Positions 28,421 to 37,046 are shown, counted from the first letter of the stretch. The stretch is DNA of 41,024 nt from Oscillospiraceae bacterium (GCA_015063585.1 SVTW01000014.1:1-41024); one strand, 5' to 3'. The notes: a model not told the origin generated them from the sequence alone. Numbers and translations are program-made.

Positions 28421-28424
28421 CTCG

Positions 28425-29459
28425 ATGTTAAAATATATCCTCAAACGTCTGCTCTATATCGCGGTTGTGTTTTTTATCCTGTCTTTTCTGATCTTTATGA
28501 TCTACAACATGCTGCCGGTTGATAAAGCGGCTGCAAAGGCAAGAGAAGAAGCGCAGGCAAACAAAAACCACCCCGACCCCGCCGCATACTATCAGGAGCG
28601 GTATGAGTATTGGCGCGACGAGTACGGACTCAACGGTACAAAATTTGAGCGCTATCTGCGCTGGCTCGGACTTTATCCTTATGCCGACGGCGATTTCAAC
28701 GGCCTCCTGCAGGGCAACCTCGGCATGTCGGTGGAGGAGAACAAGCCGGTTACCGAGGTGCTGGTTGAGCCGATGAAGAACACGATCTTTATCAACATCT
28801 TCGCAACCATTCTCGGTTTGGGCATCACGATCCCATTGGGTATTTTCTGTGCGGTGAAGCGAGGCAGTAAACGCGACCTCGGCGTGCAGGTGGGAACGAT
28901 CATCGGATACAGCTTGCCCACGTTTATTATCGCCATCGTGTTTATCTGGGTCTTTGCCGTCATGCTCGACTGGTTCCCCGTGTCGGGTATGGCTACGGCG
29001 GGAAGCCTGAACTGGTCGCCGATCAACCAATTCTGGGATAGAATGTATCACCTGGCTCTGCCGTTGATCGTTATGACCTTCTGCTCGCTCGGCGGTATGA
29101 CGCGCTACGTCCGCGCTTCCATGATTGAGGCTCTCTCGATGGACTGCGTACGCACGGCACGCGCAAAGGGTCTGCGCGAAAAGGCTGTTATCTACTCGCA
29201 CGCGTGGAGAAACGCCCTGATTCCGATCGTCACGCTTGTGATCGGTTGGTTCCTCGGTATCTTCGGCGGCTCGCTCATGATCGAGAATATCTTCTCGCTC
29301 AACGGTATCGGTAAGGTCTACTACGACGCGCTGACCGCAAACGACAACGAGGTCGTGCTCGCGCTCCAGATGTTCTATATCCTCATCTCGCTCGCGGGCA
29401 ACCTGATCATTGATATTGCATACGGATTTGTCGATCCTCGCGTCCGTGTCAATAAGTAA
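28425..29459 (+). CDS. oppB: Oligopeptide ABC transporter permease OppB
   Basis: A 344-residue inner membrane permease of the DppB/OppB type with six TM helices. The N-terminal helix (LYIAVVFFILSFLIFMIYNML) is followed by an extracellular loop of about 85 residues and the conserved GNLGMSVEENKPV segment. The cytoplasmic EAA loop is present as DCVRTARAKGLREKAVIYSHAWRNALIP and contacts the ATPases. The C-terminus DIAYGFVDPRVR is typical. AAAGGAGG precedes the ATG by about 9 nt. It is separated from oppA by 341 nt containing a terminator, a palindromic element and a possible minicistron, and lies 14 nt before oppC. Confidence 0.95.
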   Translation: MLKYILKRLLYIAVVFFILSFLIFMIYNMLPVDKAAAKAREEAQANKNHPDPAAYYQERYEYWRDEYGLNGTKFERYLRWLGLYPYADGDFNGLLQGNLGMSVEENKPVTEVLVEPMKNTIFINIFATILGLGITIPLGIFCAVKRGSKRDLGVQVGTIIGYSLPTFIIAIVFIWVFAVMLDWFPVSGMATAGSLNWSPINQFWDRMYHLALPLIVMTFCSLGGMTRYVRASMIEALSMDCVRTARAKGLREKAVIYSHAWRNALIPIVTLVIGWFLGIFGGSLMIENIFSLNGIGKVYYDALTANDNEVVLALQMFYILISLAGNLIIDIAYGFVDPRVRVNK

Positions 29460-29473
29460 AGGAGGCAGAAAAA

Positions 29474-31450
29474 ATGGCTGAAAAGAAAGATCATAAGCAA
29501 AATAACACTGCCTCGGAGAAGAAGTCTCTCGGATACGTGCTGGCAACCCCTTTCCGTTGGCTGTTCCGCATGTTCTTCGGAGCAAGCAAAACGATGGCAA
29601 ACGATATCTTTGCCGTGGAGAAGCTCGAAAGCCCTACCAAGCAGGCTGTCAAGTCCTTCTTCCGTCGTAAGATCGCCGTTACCGCGCTGGTGGTTTTGGT
29701 GGCACTCTTCCTGTTCGTCTTTATAGGCCCGCTCTTCATTCCGATGGATTTGACCTATTCCGACGCATTGCAGGCAAACATCGCGCCGAACTACGAGATG
29801 CTTTCCGTGCCCTCCGGACTGAAAGACGACGTCCGCGATATCAACGGTTACGCAAACTTCACGGTTGGTGTCAGCAATGACAACACCCTGTATATGTGGG
29901 GCTACACCAAGGACGCCCTGACAAAGGTCGACTACAAGAATTTCCCGGAAGAGATTCAGCCCGGTAAGGTATTCATGGCCGCTGCCGGAACCGACCACAT
30001 TATCGCCATTACCACCGACGGTAAGGTCGTTGGTTGGGGTGACAGAACCCGCGGTCAGTACGGCGAGGCAAACGCGGCAGACGCGCTGCTGCAGATGCCC
30101 GATTTCGTGATGAACGGCACGCTCGATACCTCCAAGGTTCAGCAGCTTGTTTGCGGATACCAGTCCACCGCGTTGGTTTATGACGGACAGCTCTATATGT
30201 GGGGTAACACCCGTGCGGTTCTGAATATGAATGAGCTGCTTGAGCTGACACGTACCTACACGGCGGAGAACAATACCCGCGTGGCAAAGATCGCGCTTTC
30301 CAACTATTATGCGATCGTTCTCTACGAGGACGGAACCATGACAGGCGGTAACACGCTCTTTAACCGCGACTCGGCATATTCCTCCAACGGCGGTAAGGTA
30401 CAAAACTTTGCGTCTTATCTGTCGAACAAAAAGATCACCGATATCGCCGCAACCGACGTTTGCTACGCATTCCTGACCGAGAGCGGTGAGGTTCTGGTAG
30501 CCGGCGCGTTCAAGTACGGCGAGGAGCTGATCCCTGCGCTGGAGGGCGAAAAGTTTGTTGAATTGAAGGCAGGCACACGTCATTTTCTCGGCTTGACCGA
30601 CCAGAATAAGGCGTATGCGTGGGGCCATAACGATAAGGGTCAGGCAAGCATTTACGGCAAGAGCGCAGATGCGATCTTTGCCGGCGCAAAGCAGAGCTAT
30701 TTGACCGACGAGGAGGACGATCTCACCCATAAGTGCGGTATGAAGGGCTATATCTTCGGAACCGACGGCAAGGGACGCGACGTCTTTACCCGTATCGTTC
30801 ACGGCGGTAAGATGACCATGACGGTTGGTGCCGTTGCGGTTATCGTATCTTCGATCATCGCAATCATCATCGGCTGTCTCTCGGGCTATTTCGGTGGCTG
30901 GGTGGACCTGCTTCTGATGCGTATTACCGAGATCTTCTCGGCAATCCCGTTCCTGCCGTTTGCGATGATGCTGTCCTTTGTAATACGAAATTACCCAATC
31001 AGTGAGAACACCCGAATCTTTATCATCATGATTATTTTGGGACTTTTGAGCTGGACGGGTCTTGCGCGTATGATCCGCGGACAGGTGCTGGCAGAGCGCG
31101 AAAAGGAATTCGTTATCGCGGCACAGTCGATGGGCGTTAAGGAAAACCGCATTGCCTTCAAGCACATTCTTCCCAACGTAATTTCGGTTATTCTCGTAAG
31201 CATGACGCTCGACTTCGCGGGCTGCTTGCTTACCGAGTCCTCGCTGTCCTACCTCGGATTTGGCGTGCAGCAGCCTCGCCCGACTTGGGGTAACATGCTG
31301 GACGGTGCAAACAACAGTATCGTAATTCAGAACTACTGGTGGCAGTGGGTATTCCCCGCGATCTTCCTTTCGATCGCAACCATCAGCATCAACATCATCG
31401 GCGATACGCTCCGCGACGTTCTTGACCCCAAGAGCAGCCGCGAGAAATAA
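29474..31450 (+). CDS. oppC: OppC-type permease with inserted RCC1-like propeller
   Basis: A 658-residue permease, about twice the usual ~300-340. Residues 1-90 are the OppC N-terminal region with TM1 at about 67-88. Residues about 104-415 are an insertion not found in ordinary OppC. It consists of repeating RCC1-like blades: NFTVGVSNDNTLYMWGY, MAAAGTDHIIAITTDGKVVGWG, LVCGYQSTALVYDGQLYMWGN, IALSNYYAIVLYEDGTMTGGN, IAATDVCYAFLTESGEVLVAG and LKAGTRHFLGLTDQNKAYAWG. The sequence then rejoins OppC at YIFGTDGKGRDVFTRIVHGG, followed by five TM helices and the EAA loop EFVIAAQSMGVKENRIAFKHILPN (about 545-568). The insertion lies in the first extracellular loop, beside the OppA docking side. AAAGGAGG lies upstream. 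The frame is uninterrupted, so this is a genuine fusion. Confidence 0.93.
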   Translation: MAEKKDHKQNNTASEKKSLGYVLATPFRWLFRMFFGASKTMANDIFAVEKLESPTKQAVKSFFRRKIAVTALVVLVALFLFVFIGPLFIPMDLTYSDALQANIAPNYEMLSVPSGLKDDVRDINGYANFTVGVSNDNTLYMWGYTKDALTKVDYKNFPEEIQPGKVFMAAAGTDHIIAITTDGKVVGWGDRTRGQYGEANAADALLQMPDFVMNGTLDTSKVQQLVCGYQSTALVYDGQLYMWGNTRAVLNMNELLELTRTYTAENNTRVAKIALSNYYAIVLYEDGTMTGGNTLFNRDSAYSSNGGKVQNFASYLSNKKITDIAATDVCYAFLTESGEVLVAGAFKYGEELIPALEGEKFVELKAGTRHFLGLTDQNKAYAWGHNDKGQASIYGKSADAIFAGAKQSYLTDEEDDLTHKCGMKGYIFGTDGKGRDVFTRIVHGGKMTMTVGAVAVIVSSIIAIIIGCLSGYFGGWVDLLLMRITEIFSAIPFLPFAMMLSFVIRNYPISENTRIFIIMIILGLLSWTGLARMIRGQVLAEREKEFVIAAQSMGVKENRIAFKHILPNVISVILVSMTLDFAGCLLTESSLSYLGFGVQQPRPTWGNMLDGANNSIVIQNYWWQWVFPAIFLSIATISINIIGDTLRDVLDPKSSREK

Positions 31451-31470
31451 TAGGTGGAGGGAGATTTATT

Positions 31471-32490
31471 ATGGCATTATTGGAAGTAAAGAACCTTCAC
31501 ACCTATTTCAAAACGAGAAAAGGTATTGTGAAGGCGGTAAACGATGTTTCCTACGAGCTGGAGCCGAAGAAAACATTGGGTATCGTTGGAGAGTCGGGAT
31601 CGGGTAAGTCGGTTTCGGCAATGAGTATTTTGCAGCTTCTGGACGGAAATGGCTATATTGCTGAGGGTGAGATCCTGTTTGACGGCATTGACCTGACCAA
31701 GCTCTCCCAGCAGCAGATGTACGATATCCGCGGCAACAAGATCTCGGTTATCTTCCAGGAACCGATGACCAGCCTGAACCCCGTGTTCACCGTGAAGCGT
31801 CAGCTCAGCGAGCCTTTTATGATCCATCAGAAGCTTTCGAAAAAGGAAGCGGAGAAGAAGGCTCTGGAGATCCTGTACGCCGTACAGATCCCCAACCCCG
31901 AGGCTGTTTTGCGTCAGTATCCGCACCAGCTTTCGGGCGGTATGCGTCAGCGCGTGATGATCGCGATGGCGTTGGCTTGTAAGCCGAAGATCCTGATTGC
32001 GGATGAGCCCACCACGGCGCTTGACGTTACCATTCAGGCACAGATCCTGCGCCTGATGAACGACCTGCAACGCGAGAACGGCACGTCGATCATCTTTATC
32101 ACCCACGACCTGGGCGTTATCAACGAGATGGCGGACGACGTTGTTGTTATGTATTGCGGACAGGTTGTGGAGCAGACCTCGGCAAGAACGATCTTTACCG
32201 ATTGCGAGCAGAGTCACCCCTACACCGAGGGCTTGATGTACAGTATCCCGCGTATGGATAACGTAACGCACAAGCTGGAGCCGATTCCCGGCGTGGTTCC
32301 GCACCCGCTGGCTCTGCCGAAGGGATGCAAATTTGCGCCTCGTTGCAAGTACGCAACGCAGAAGTGTATGGACGAGGAACCCACGCTGCGTGAGGTAGCG
32401 CCGGGTCAGAAGATCCGTTGCTTCTATCCTGAAAAGGAGGTAAGAAAGAGTGCCGAACACCAAAAAGCTCTTGTCAATCACGAATCTTAA
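31471..32490 (+). CDS. oppD: Oligopeptide ABC transporter ATPase OppD
   Basis: A 339-residue cytoplasmic ATPase that powers peptide import with OppF. Walker A GESGSGKS is at 40-47, the Q-loop lies in VIFQEPMTSLNP, the signature is LSGGMRQRV, Walker B is ILIADEPTTALD and the H-loop is FITHDLG. The C-terminal oligopeptide-transporter extension has four cysteines (GCKFAPRCKYATQKC and the later RCFYP), a pattern conserved in OppD/DppD proteins and suited to binding a metal or Fe-S cluster. Length is normal, in contrast to OppF. GGAGGGAG precedes the ATG. It overlaps oppF by 41 nt. Confidence 0.95.
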   Translation: MALLEVKNLHTYFKTRKGIVKAVNDVSYELEPKKTLGIVGESGSGKSVSAMSILQLLDGNGYIAEGEILFDGIDLTKLSQQQMYDIRGNKISVIFQEPMTSLNPVFTVKRQLSEPFMIHQKLSKKEAEKKALEILYAVQIPNPEAVLRQYPHQLSGGMRQRVMIAMALACKPKILIADEPTTALDVTIQAQILRLMNDLQRENGTSIIFITHDLGVINEMADDVVVMYCGQVVEQTSARTIFTDCEQSHPYTEGLMYSIPRMDNVTHKLEPIPGVVPHPLALPKGCKFAPRCKYATQKCMDEEPTLREVAPGQKIRCFYPEKEVRKSAEHQKALVNHES

Positions 32491-34081
32491 AAAATATTTT
32501 CCGGTTGCAAAGTCCCACCTGTTCCAGCGCGAGCAGCTTTACGTGCGCGCCAATGAGGAGATCACCATTGATATTTACAGCGGTGAGACCTTTGGACTCG
32601 TAGGTGAGTCGGGATGCGGAAAATCCACTCTGGGAAGAACCGTTCTCCAGCTCTATGATCAGACCGCGGGAAGCACGATCTATTACGGCATGACCATTGC
32701 CGAGCTTGCTCCGCAGTACGTTGCAAAGACCCTGAAGAACGCGCCCAAAATGATTGCTGAATATAAGAAGAAGCAGCAAAAGGCAGCACAGCTTGAAAAG
32801 GAATGTGAGGCAGCGGGGGAGGCGGCAACCTTCTTCCAGCACCAAAACAAGAACCTAGCTGTTGCAGAGGCTGAAACCGCGTTCCAGAACGTGGTGAAGA
32901 TCCTGGGCGGATTTGCCGCTCTGGATGATCCGCGTGAGGGTGCGGCGGCACTGCTGAAAAAGTATGATACCGACGTTAAGATCGCCGCGTTGAAGGCAAA
33001 GATCCGCGAGCTCGATGCTGAGATCGCGTTCTGCGAATCGCACATTGCGGAGCTCAAGGACGATACAAGTAAAAAGGCAGAGAAGAAGATCGCGAAGAAT
33101 CGCCGCGCAGAGGAGTCCTTCCGCACAACGCAGGCACACCATCGCGAAGCTCTTGCAAAGCTGGAGGAGACCTTGGCAGCAGACGTTGCCGCGATCGACG
33201 CTCTCAAAGCGCGTTACACCGAGCATGAGCTGTTTCAGGAATATGAAAAGCTTCTCGACAACGGTATCGACGTCAGCCGCCTGAAGTATTCCGAGATGCG
33301 TCTGCTCCGCAAGGACTTGCAGATCATCTTCCAGGACCCCTATTCCTCGCTTAACCCCCGTATGACGGTTGGTCAGATCATCGAGGAGGGCTTGGTAACC
33401 CATGGATATTTCAAGCACGGCTCGCCGCAGATGAAGGAGTATATCCTTGAGGTTATGCGTCAGTGTGGCTTGCAGGACTACATGCTCCACCGTTATCCGC
33501 ACCAATTCTCGGGCGGACAGCGTCAGAGAATCTGTATCGCGCGCGCGCTTGCCGTAAAGCCGCAGTTTATCGTTTGTGACGAGTGTGTTTCGGCGCTTGA
33601 CGTGTCGATTCAATCCCAGATCATCAACCTGCTGGAGGAATTGAAGGAGAAGGAAAAGCTGACCTACCTCTTCATTTCCCATGACCTTTCGGTCGTTCGT
33701 TATATTTCCGACCGCATCGGCGTTATGTATCTCGGAAATCTGGTTGAACTCGGAACCGCGGAGACCGTGTTCTCGGATCCCCGCCATCCCTACACCGTAG
33801 CACTTCTTTCCTCGATTCCCACAACCGACGTGGACAGCGCCAACAAGGAGCGTATCATTCTGGAGGGTAATATCCCCAGCCCGATCCGTCCGCCCGAAGG
33901 CTGTAAGTTCCACACGCGTTGCTACATGGCGTGCGAGAAGTGTAAGCGTGTGCCGCCTCCTTACGTTGAGGTGGAGAAGGGTCACTTTGTTGCTTGTCAT
34001 TTCCTGGATCGCAAGATCGACGAAAACGGCAACTATCTGTTTGATATTCCTACGCAAAAGCACGTACAGAAAGGAGAATGA
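32450..34081 (+). CDS. oppF: OppF-type ATPase with coiled-coil insertion
   Basis: The second transporter ATPase, 543 residues against the usual 310-340. Walker A GESGCGKST is at 52-60. Residues about 82-280 are an insertion of Lys, Glu, Ala and Gln-rich sequence with heptad-like spacing (AEYKKKQQKAAQLEKECE, ALKAKIRELDAEIAF, HREALAKLEETLAADVAA), predicted to fold as antiparallel coiled coil. The ATPase then resumes at LRKDLQIIFQDPYSSLNPRM (Q-loop Gln295), signature FSGGQRQR, Walker B FIVCDECVSALD, where Pro is replaced by Cys as in many OppF proteins, and H-loop FISHDLS. Four C-terminal cysteines (EGCKFHTRCYMACEKC) follow. The start is GTG at 32450, inside oppD, behind AAGGAGG at 9 nt. The frame is intact and catalytic motifs are complete. 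Confidence 0.93.
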   Translation: MPNTKKLLSITNLKKYFPVAKSHLFQREQLYVRANEEITIDIYSGETFGLVGESGCGKSTLGRTVLQLYDQTAGSTIYYGMTIAELAPQYVAKTLKNAPKMIAEYKKKQQKAAQLEKECEAAGEAATFFQHQNKNLAVAEAETAFQNVVKILGGFAALDDPREGAAALLKKYDTDVKIAALKAKIRELDAEIAFCESHIAELKDDTSKKAEKKIAKNRRAEESFRTTQAHHREALAKLEETLAADVAAIDALKARYTEHELFQEYEKLLDNGIDVSRLKYSEMRLLRKDLQIIFQDPYSSLNPRMTVGQIIEEGLVTHGYFKHGSPQMKEYILEVMRQCGLQDYMLHRYPHQFSGGQRQRICIARALAVKPQFIVCDECVSALDVSIQSQIINLLEELKEKEKLTYLFISHDLSVVRYISDRIGVMYLGNLVELGTAETVFSDPRHPYTVALLSSIPTTDVDSANKERIILEGNIPSPIRPPEGCKFHTRCYMACEKCKRVPPPYVEVEKGHFVACHFLDRKIDENGNYLFDIPTQKHVQKGE

Positions 34082-34296
34082 TGCAGATGGCATTTGGTAT
34101 GTTTGGAAGAAAGCGCCCCAAATTTGATCCCGAAAAAGAGCAGAATTTGCGCGACGAGATCGAAAAAAACGGCGGACTTGAAAAAAAGGATATGCTGGCG
34201 ATGATTTTTTCCGCGTACCTTGTGTTTCTGCCTCTTGCGATCGGCGTGTTGCTTGTGATCGCACTCCTTGCGTTCCTCTTCCTCGGATTCCATTGA
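34081..34296 (+). CDS. Small membrane protein ending the opp operon
   Basis: A protein of about 71 residues with a charged N-terminal half (RKRPKFDPEKEQNLRDEIEKNGG) and one or two C-terminal hydrophobic segments (MIFSAYLVFLPLAIGVLLVIALLAFLFL). I know no family for it. It starts by TGATG overlap with the oppF stop; ATG 34087, 10 nt after AGGAG, is an alternative start. Its position inside the operon and before the shared terminator suggests a link to the transporter, perhaps as an accessory subunit, which is inference. Confidence 0.7.
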   Translation: MQMAFGMFGRKRPKFDPEKEQNLRDEIEKNGGLEKKDMLAMIFSAYLVFLPLAIGVLLVIALLAFLFLGFH

Positions 34297-34311
34297 TCCG
34301 ATTTGGGAGCA

Positions 34312-34366
34312 AAATCAAAAAAGGGCTGCCTCAAATTTGCAATTTGAGGCAGTCCTTTTTTGATTT
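34312..34366. terminator. Bidirectional terminator between opp operon and araC-type gene
   Basis: Arms 34312-34337 and 34341-34366 form a 26-bp stem with one G-U pair and a 3-nt loop. A-rich and T-rich outer arms give a U-tract in both directions. It should end both the opp transcript and the convergent regulator transcript. Confidence 0.92.
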
Positions 34367-34477
34367 CAAAAAGATGACGGTAGGTTTTTTTGAAGCTTTT
34401 TTGTGAAGCAAAACACACTGCTCGGCAGGGGGGCATGATTTCAGGGCTTTTCGATTCGAAAGGCACTTCTGTATTTT

Positions 34478-35320
34478 TTATAGATATTTATTCATGTGAG
34501 CAATGTCAAAGAAGCCGCAGAAATGCGCGATTTCGGTTTTGGAAAGCTCCCCCTGTGACAGAAGTGCTTTTGCTTTTTCAAGACGGCATTTCATTACGTA
34601 TTGCATGGGCGAGACGTGCAGAGTCTCAACAAAGCGGCGGTTCAGCGTCGATTTCGACAGGCTCACCTTTGAGGCAAGCAGTTCCAACGTCAGCTTTTGG
34701 TCGAGATTTTCGCGAATGTATTCCATCACCTCCAAAAGCCCTCTGTCGCGGGTACGGATCGTCTCGTTTTGCATGCTTTGACGCAAAAGCTCACCCAATT
34801 TTCCGATAAAACCCAGCGTCAAAACGTTTTGATAGGTATATTCCTTTGCTTTCTCCAGGCTGATCAGGCGGTAGATCTCCTCCTGGAGGGCGGGAAAGCA
34901 GTGGGAGGGAATTCGCAGGTTGTATTCGCCTCCCGATGATAGACGGATCTGCGGCTCAATATCAAAAAGCAGGGAATAGGAGGGAAGCCGGCAAAGCTCC
35001 TCGCGGTAGCGGTGCATGAAATCGGCACGCAGAAGGATATGTAGAATGTCCAACCTGCCATGAGAGAAATACCCGTGCGCTACGGTTGGCGGTATCACAA
35101 AAACGTCACCAATGCTCGCGGGAATCGAGAAATCACCGATATAATGCTGCCCCTCTCCCGAAACGATGATGTTCATTTCACAAAATTGGTGTACGTGCAT
35201 TTTGTGTGTATAGTTTTCGTGAAGATAGGCATGCACCAGATTCTGCGGGTCCTGCGTGAAGCAGTCACTTTCCCGATAGTACGCGAGCCCTTTCTGCATT
35301 TCTAAGTTCCTGGGGTACAT
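34478..35320 (-). CDS. AraC-family transcriptional regulator
   Basis: A 280-residue regulator. Residues about 15-150 form a cupin-like sensing domain (HKMHVHQFCEMNIIVSGEGQHYIGD, IPPTVAHGYF). Residues about 190-280 are the AraC/XylS double helix-turn-helix (LTLELLASKVSLSKSTLNRRF, SPMQYVMKCRLEKAKALL, KTEIAHFCGF). The protein stops at HMNKYL, in the middle of the second recognition helix region, about 12-15 residues earlier than usual. Removing one base at 34483 would continue as NKYYKKYRSAF and end at 34441, so a recent frameshift or a sequencing error is possible. AAGGAGG with a 7-nt spacer gives a clear start. It is divergent from the ADP-ribosylglycohydrolase gene and probably controls it. 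Confidence 0.9.
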   Translation of the reverse strand: MYPRNLEMQKGLAYYRESDCFTQDPQNLVHAYLHENYTHKMHVHQFCEMNIIVSGEGQHYIGDFSIPASIGDVFVIPPTVAHGYFSHGRLDILHILLRADFMHRYREELCRLPSYSLLFDIEPQIRLSSGGEYNLRIPSHCFPALQEEIYRLISLEKAKEYTYQNVLTLGFIGKLGELLRQSMQNETIRTRDRGLLEVMEYIRENLDQKLTLELLASKVSLSKSTLNRRFVETLHVSPMQYVMKCRLEKAKALLSQGELSKTEIAHFCGFFDIAHMNKYL

Positions 35321-35367
35321 TTTCCGCCTCCTTGAATTGATTTTACTAAAAAAAGGAGATAAATTAC

Positions 35368-35400
35368 TATTATTATAGCACGAAAAGTGGTATAATGCAA
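35368..35400. promoter_or_regulatory. Overlapping divergent promoters
   Basis: On the plus strand a perfect TATAAT lies at 35391-35396 with only a poor -35 (TATTAT, 35368-35373), as expected of an activator-dependent promoter. On the minus strand TATAAT lies at 35377-35372 with TTGCAT (35400-35395) 17 nt before it. The two promoters overlap, so occupancy of one should hinder the other. Confidence 0.5.
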
Positions 35401-35429
35401 CCGTAAAATAAAATTATGTGGGGTGTATC

Positions 35430-36890
35430 ATGCTGAAACTGAACAAAGAAGCCTATTTGGATAAACTACATGCTTGTTGGATCGGTAAGAACATCGGAGG
35501 AACCTTGGGAGGGCCCTACGAGGGCAGTCATGCATTTTTGGATGTTCAGGGGTTTGCCACCGAGAGCGGTGTGCCGCTTCCCAACGATGATCTTGATCTT
35601 CAGCTCATCTGGCTTGCCGCAATGGAGCGGGTGGGTCCCGAACGTGTCAATACAAACGTGCTGGCCGATTATTGGCTGGAGTGGATGCCGCTTTATTGTA
35701 ACGAATACGGCACCTGCAAGACCAATCTGCGCCTCGGTCTCCTGCCGCCGATGAGCGGAGAGGTCGATAACGAGCGTTGGAAGACCTCTAACGGCGCGTG
35801 GATCCGCAGTGAAGTATGGGCGGCATTTGCCCCGGGTGTGAGTGATGTGGCGGTCAAATATGCCATCGCTGACGCTATGGTGGATCACGGACTTGCCGAG
35901 GGAACGCATGCCGAGGTGTTTACCGCAACCTTGCAAAGCCTTGCCTACGTGGAGAGCGATATTCGCGTGCTCCTGAATACGGCACTTTCCAAAATTCCCG
36001 AGAGCAGTGCCGTAGCCCGGACTGTGCGTCTTGTCATGGAGGCGTACGACAATGGCGTTGATTACAAAGAGACCCGTGAGCGTGTGCTCCGCTTCAACGC
36101 AGAGCTGGGATGGTTTCAGGCACCGAGCAACCTCGGATTCGTTACCATCGGTCTGCTTTACGGCGAGGGAGATTTCAAAAAATCTATGATTTATGCCGTA
36201 AATTGCGGTGACGATACCGATTGTACCGCCGCAACGGTTGGTGCAACGCTGGGTATCATCGGAGGAATGGCAGCCATTCCCGCCGATTGGAGCGCACACA
36301 TCGGTGACCGCATCGTCACGACCTCAATTTCCGGTATGCACAGCCAAAGCAAGCGTGTACCCAAAACCTGCACGGAGCTCACCGAGCGTATCGCGGCACT
36401 TCTGCCCCGCGTGATGCAGGCAAATCAGGTGGCGTTCCAATTCACCAATGAACAAACCGATTACCCGTCAGAGGATCTTGAAAAGTACAATCAGGTTTCT
36501 CCCGAGAAGTATTTTGCACGCTCGCCCTATTCCTACGAGATTACGCATTATGATTCCTTCCGTGTACGTGTAGAGCTAAGCGATACACCGCGTGTGGTGC
36601 CGGGCGATACGCGTCACGTCAAGCTCAGCGTTCAGGCAAACCCCATGATGCGCGAAACACACAAGCTTCAATTCCGATTGCTTCTTCCGGACGGATGGAG
36701 CGCGGGGCACCACCCCAAAACACTGTCGGTCCTCTACCCGCAACCGTTGCACGGTCTTTTCGGAGAGGCGTCCCTCGAGTTTGACCTCGTGGCAGGGGAG
36801 CGGGTGGAGGCTATCAACCGTGTCTATATGGAGATCACCGCCGCCAACCTGTGCTATCCCATGATGATCCCGATTACCCTGATCGGCTAA
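35430..36890 (+). CDS. ADP-ribosylglycohydrolase family protein
   Basis: A 486-residue protein with an N-terminal ADP-ribosylglycohydrolase (ADPRH/DraG-like) fold and a C-terminal beta domain. Metal-binding signatures are NDDLDLQ at about 52-58 and NCGDDTDCTAATVGATLG at about 258-275. Family members remove ADP-ribose from proteins or small molecules using two Mg ions. The C-terminal ~120 residues (VRVELSDTPRVVPGDTRHVKLSV...) look like an immunoglobulin-like beta sandwich. There is no signal peptide, so it is probably cytoplasmic. The start is ATG 35430 behind GGGG at 6 nt; GTG 35418 would add four residues. No target ADP-ribosyltransferase is seen nearby, and a role in sugar or nucleoside metabolism under the AraC regulator is equally possible. 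Confidence 0.88.
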   Translation: MLKLNKEAYLDKLHACWIGKNIGGTLGGPYEGSHAFLDVQGFATESGVPLPNDDLDLQLIWLAAMERVGPERVNTNVLADYWLEWMPLYCNEYGTCKTNLRLGLLPPMSGEVDNERWKTSNGAWIRSEVWAAFAPGVSDVAVKYAIADAMVDHGLAEGTHAEVFTATLQSLAYVESDIRVLLNTALSKIPESSAVARTVRLVMEAYDNGVDYKETRERVLRFNAELGWFQAPSNLGFVTIGLLYGEGDFKKSMIYAVNCGDDTDCTAATVGATLGIIGGMAAIPADWSAHIGDRIVTTSISGMHSQSKRVPKTCTELTERIAALLPRVMQANQVAFQFTNEQTDYPSEDLEKYNQVSPEKYFARSPYSYEITHYDSFRVRVELSDTPRVVPGDTRHVKLSVQANPMMRETHKLQFRLLLPDGWSAGHHPKTLSVLYPQPLHGLFGEASLEFDLVAGERVEAINRVYMEITAANLCYPMMIPITLIG

Positions 36891-36998
36891 AGCGAAAGCG
36901 GACCTTCCCCGTTTTCTTGTCGGTCGGCTGCCTCTCAAATCAAAATGCACCAAAGGGACGCGTCGTTGACTTGGCATAGGGCAGATTCTACAATTCAC

Positions 36999-37046
36999 AA
37001 AAACAGACATATCACCGTGGAAAACGGTATGATGTGTCTGTTTTTT
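36999..37046 (+). terminator. Terminator after the ADP-ribosylglycohydrolase gene
   Basis: An AAAACAGACA...TGTCTGTTTT stem with an inner ACCGT/ACGGT part, a two-base bulge and a U-tract (T6 at 37041-37046). The ~105 bases between the stop codon and this stem show no feature I can support. Confidence 0.8.
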
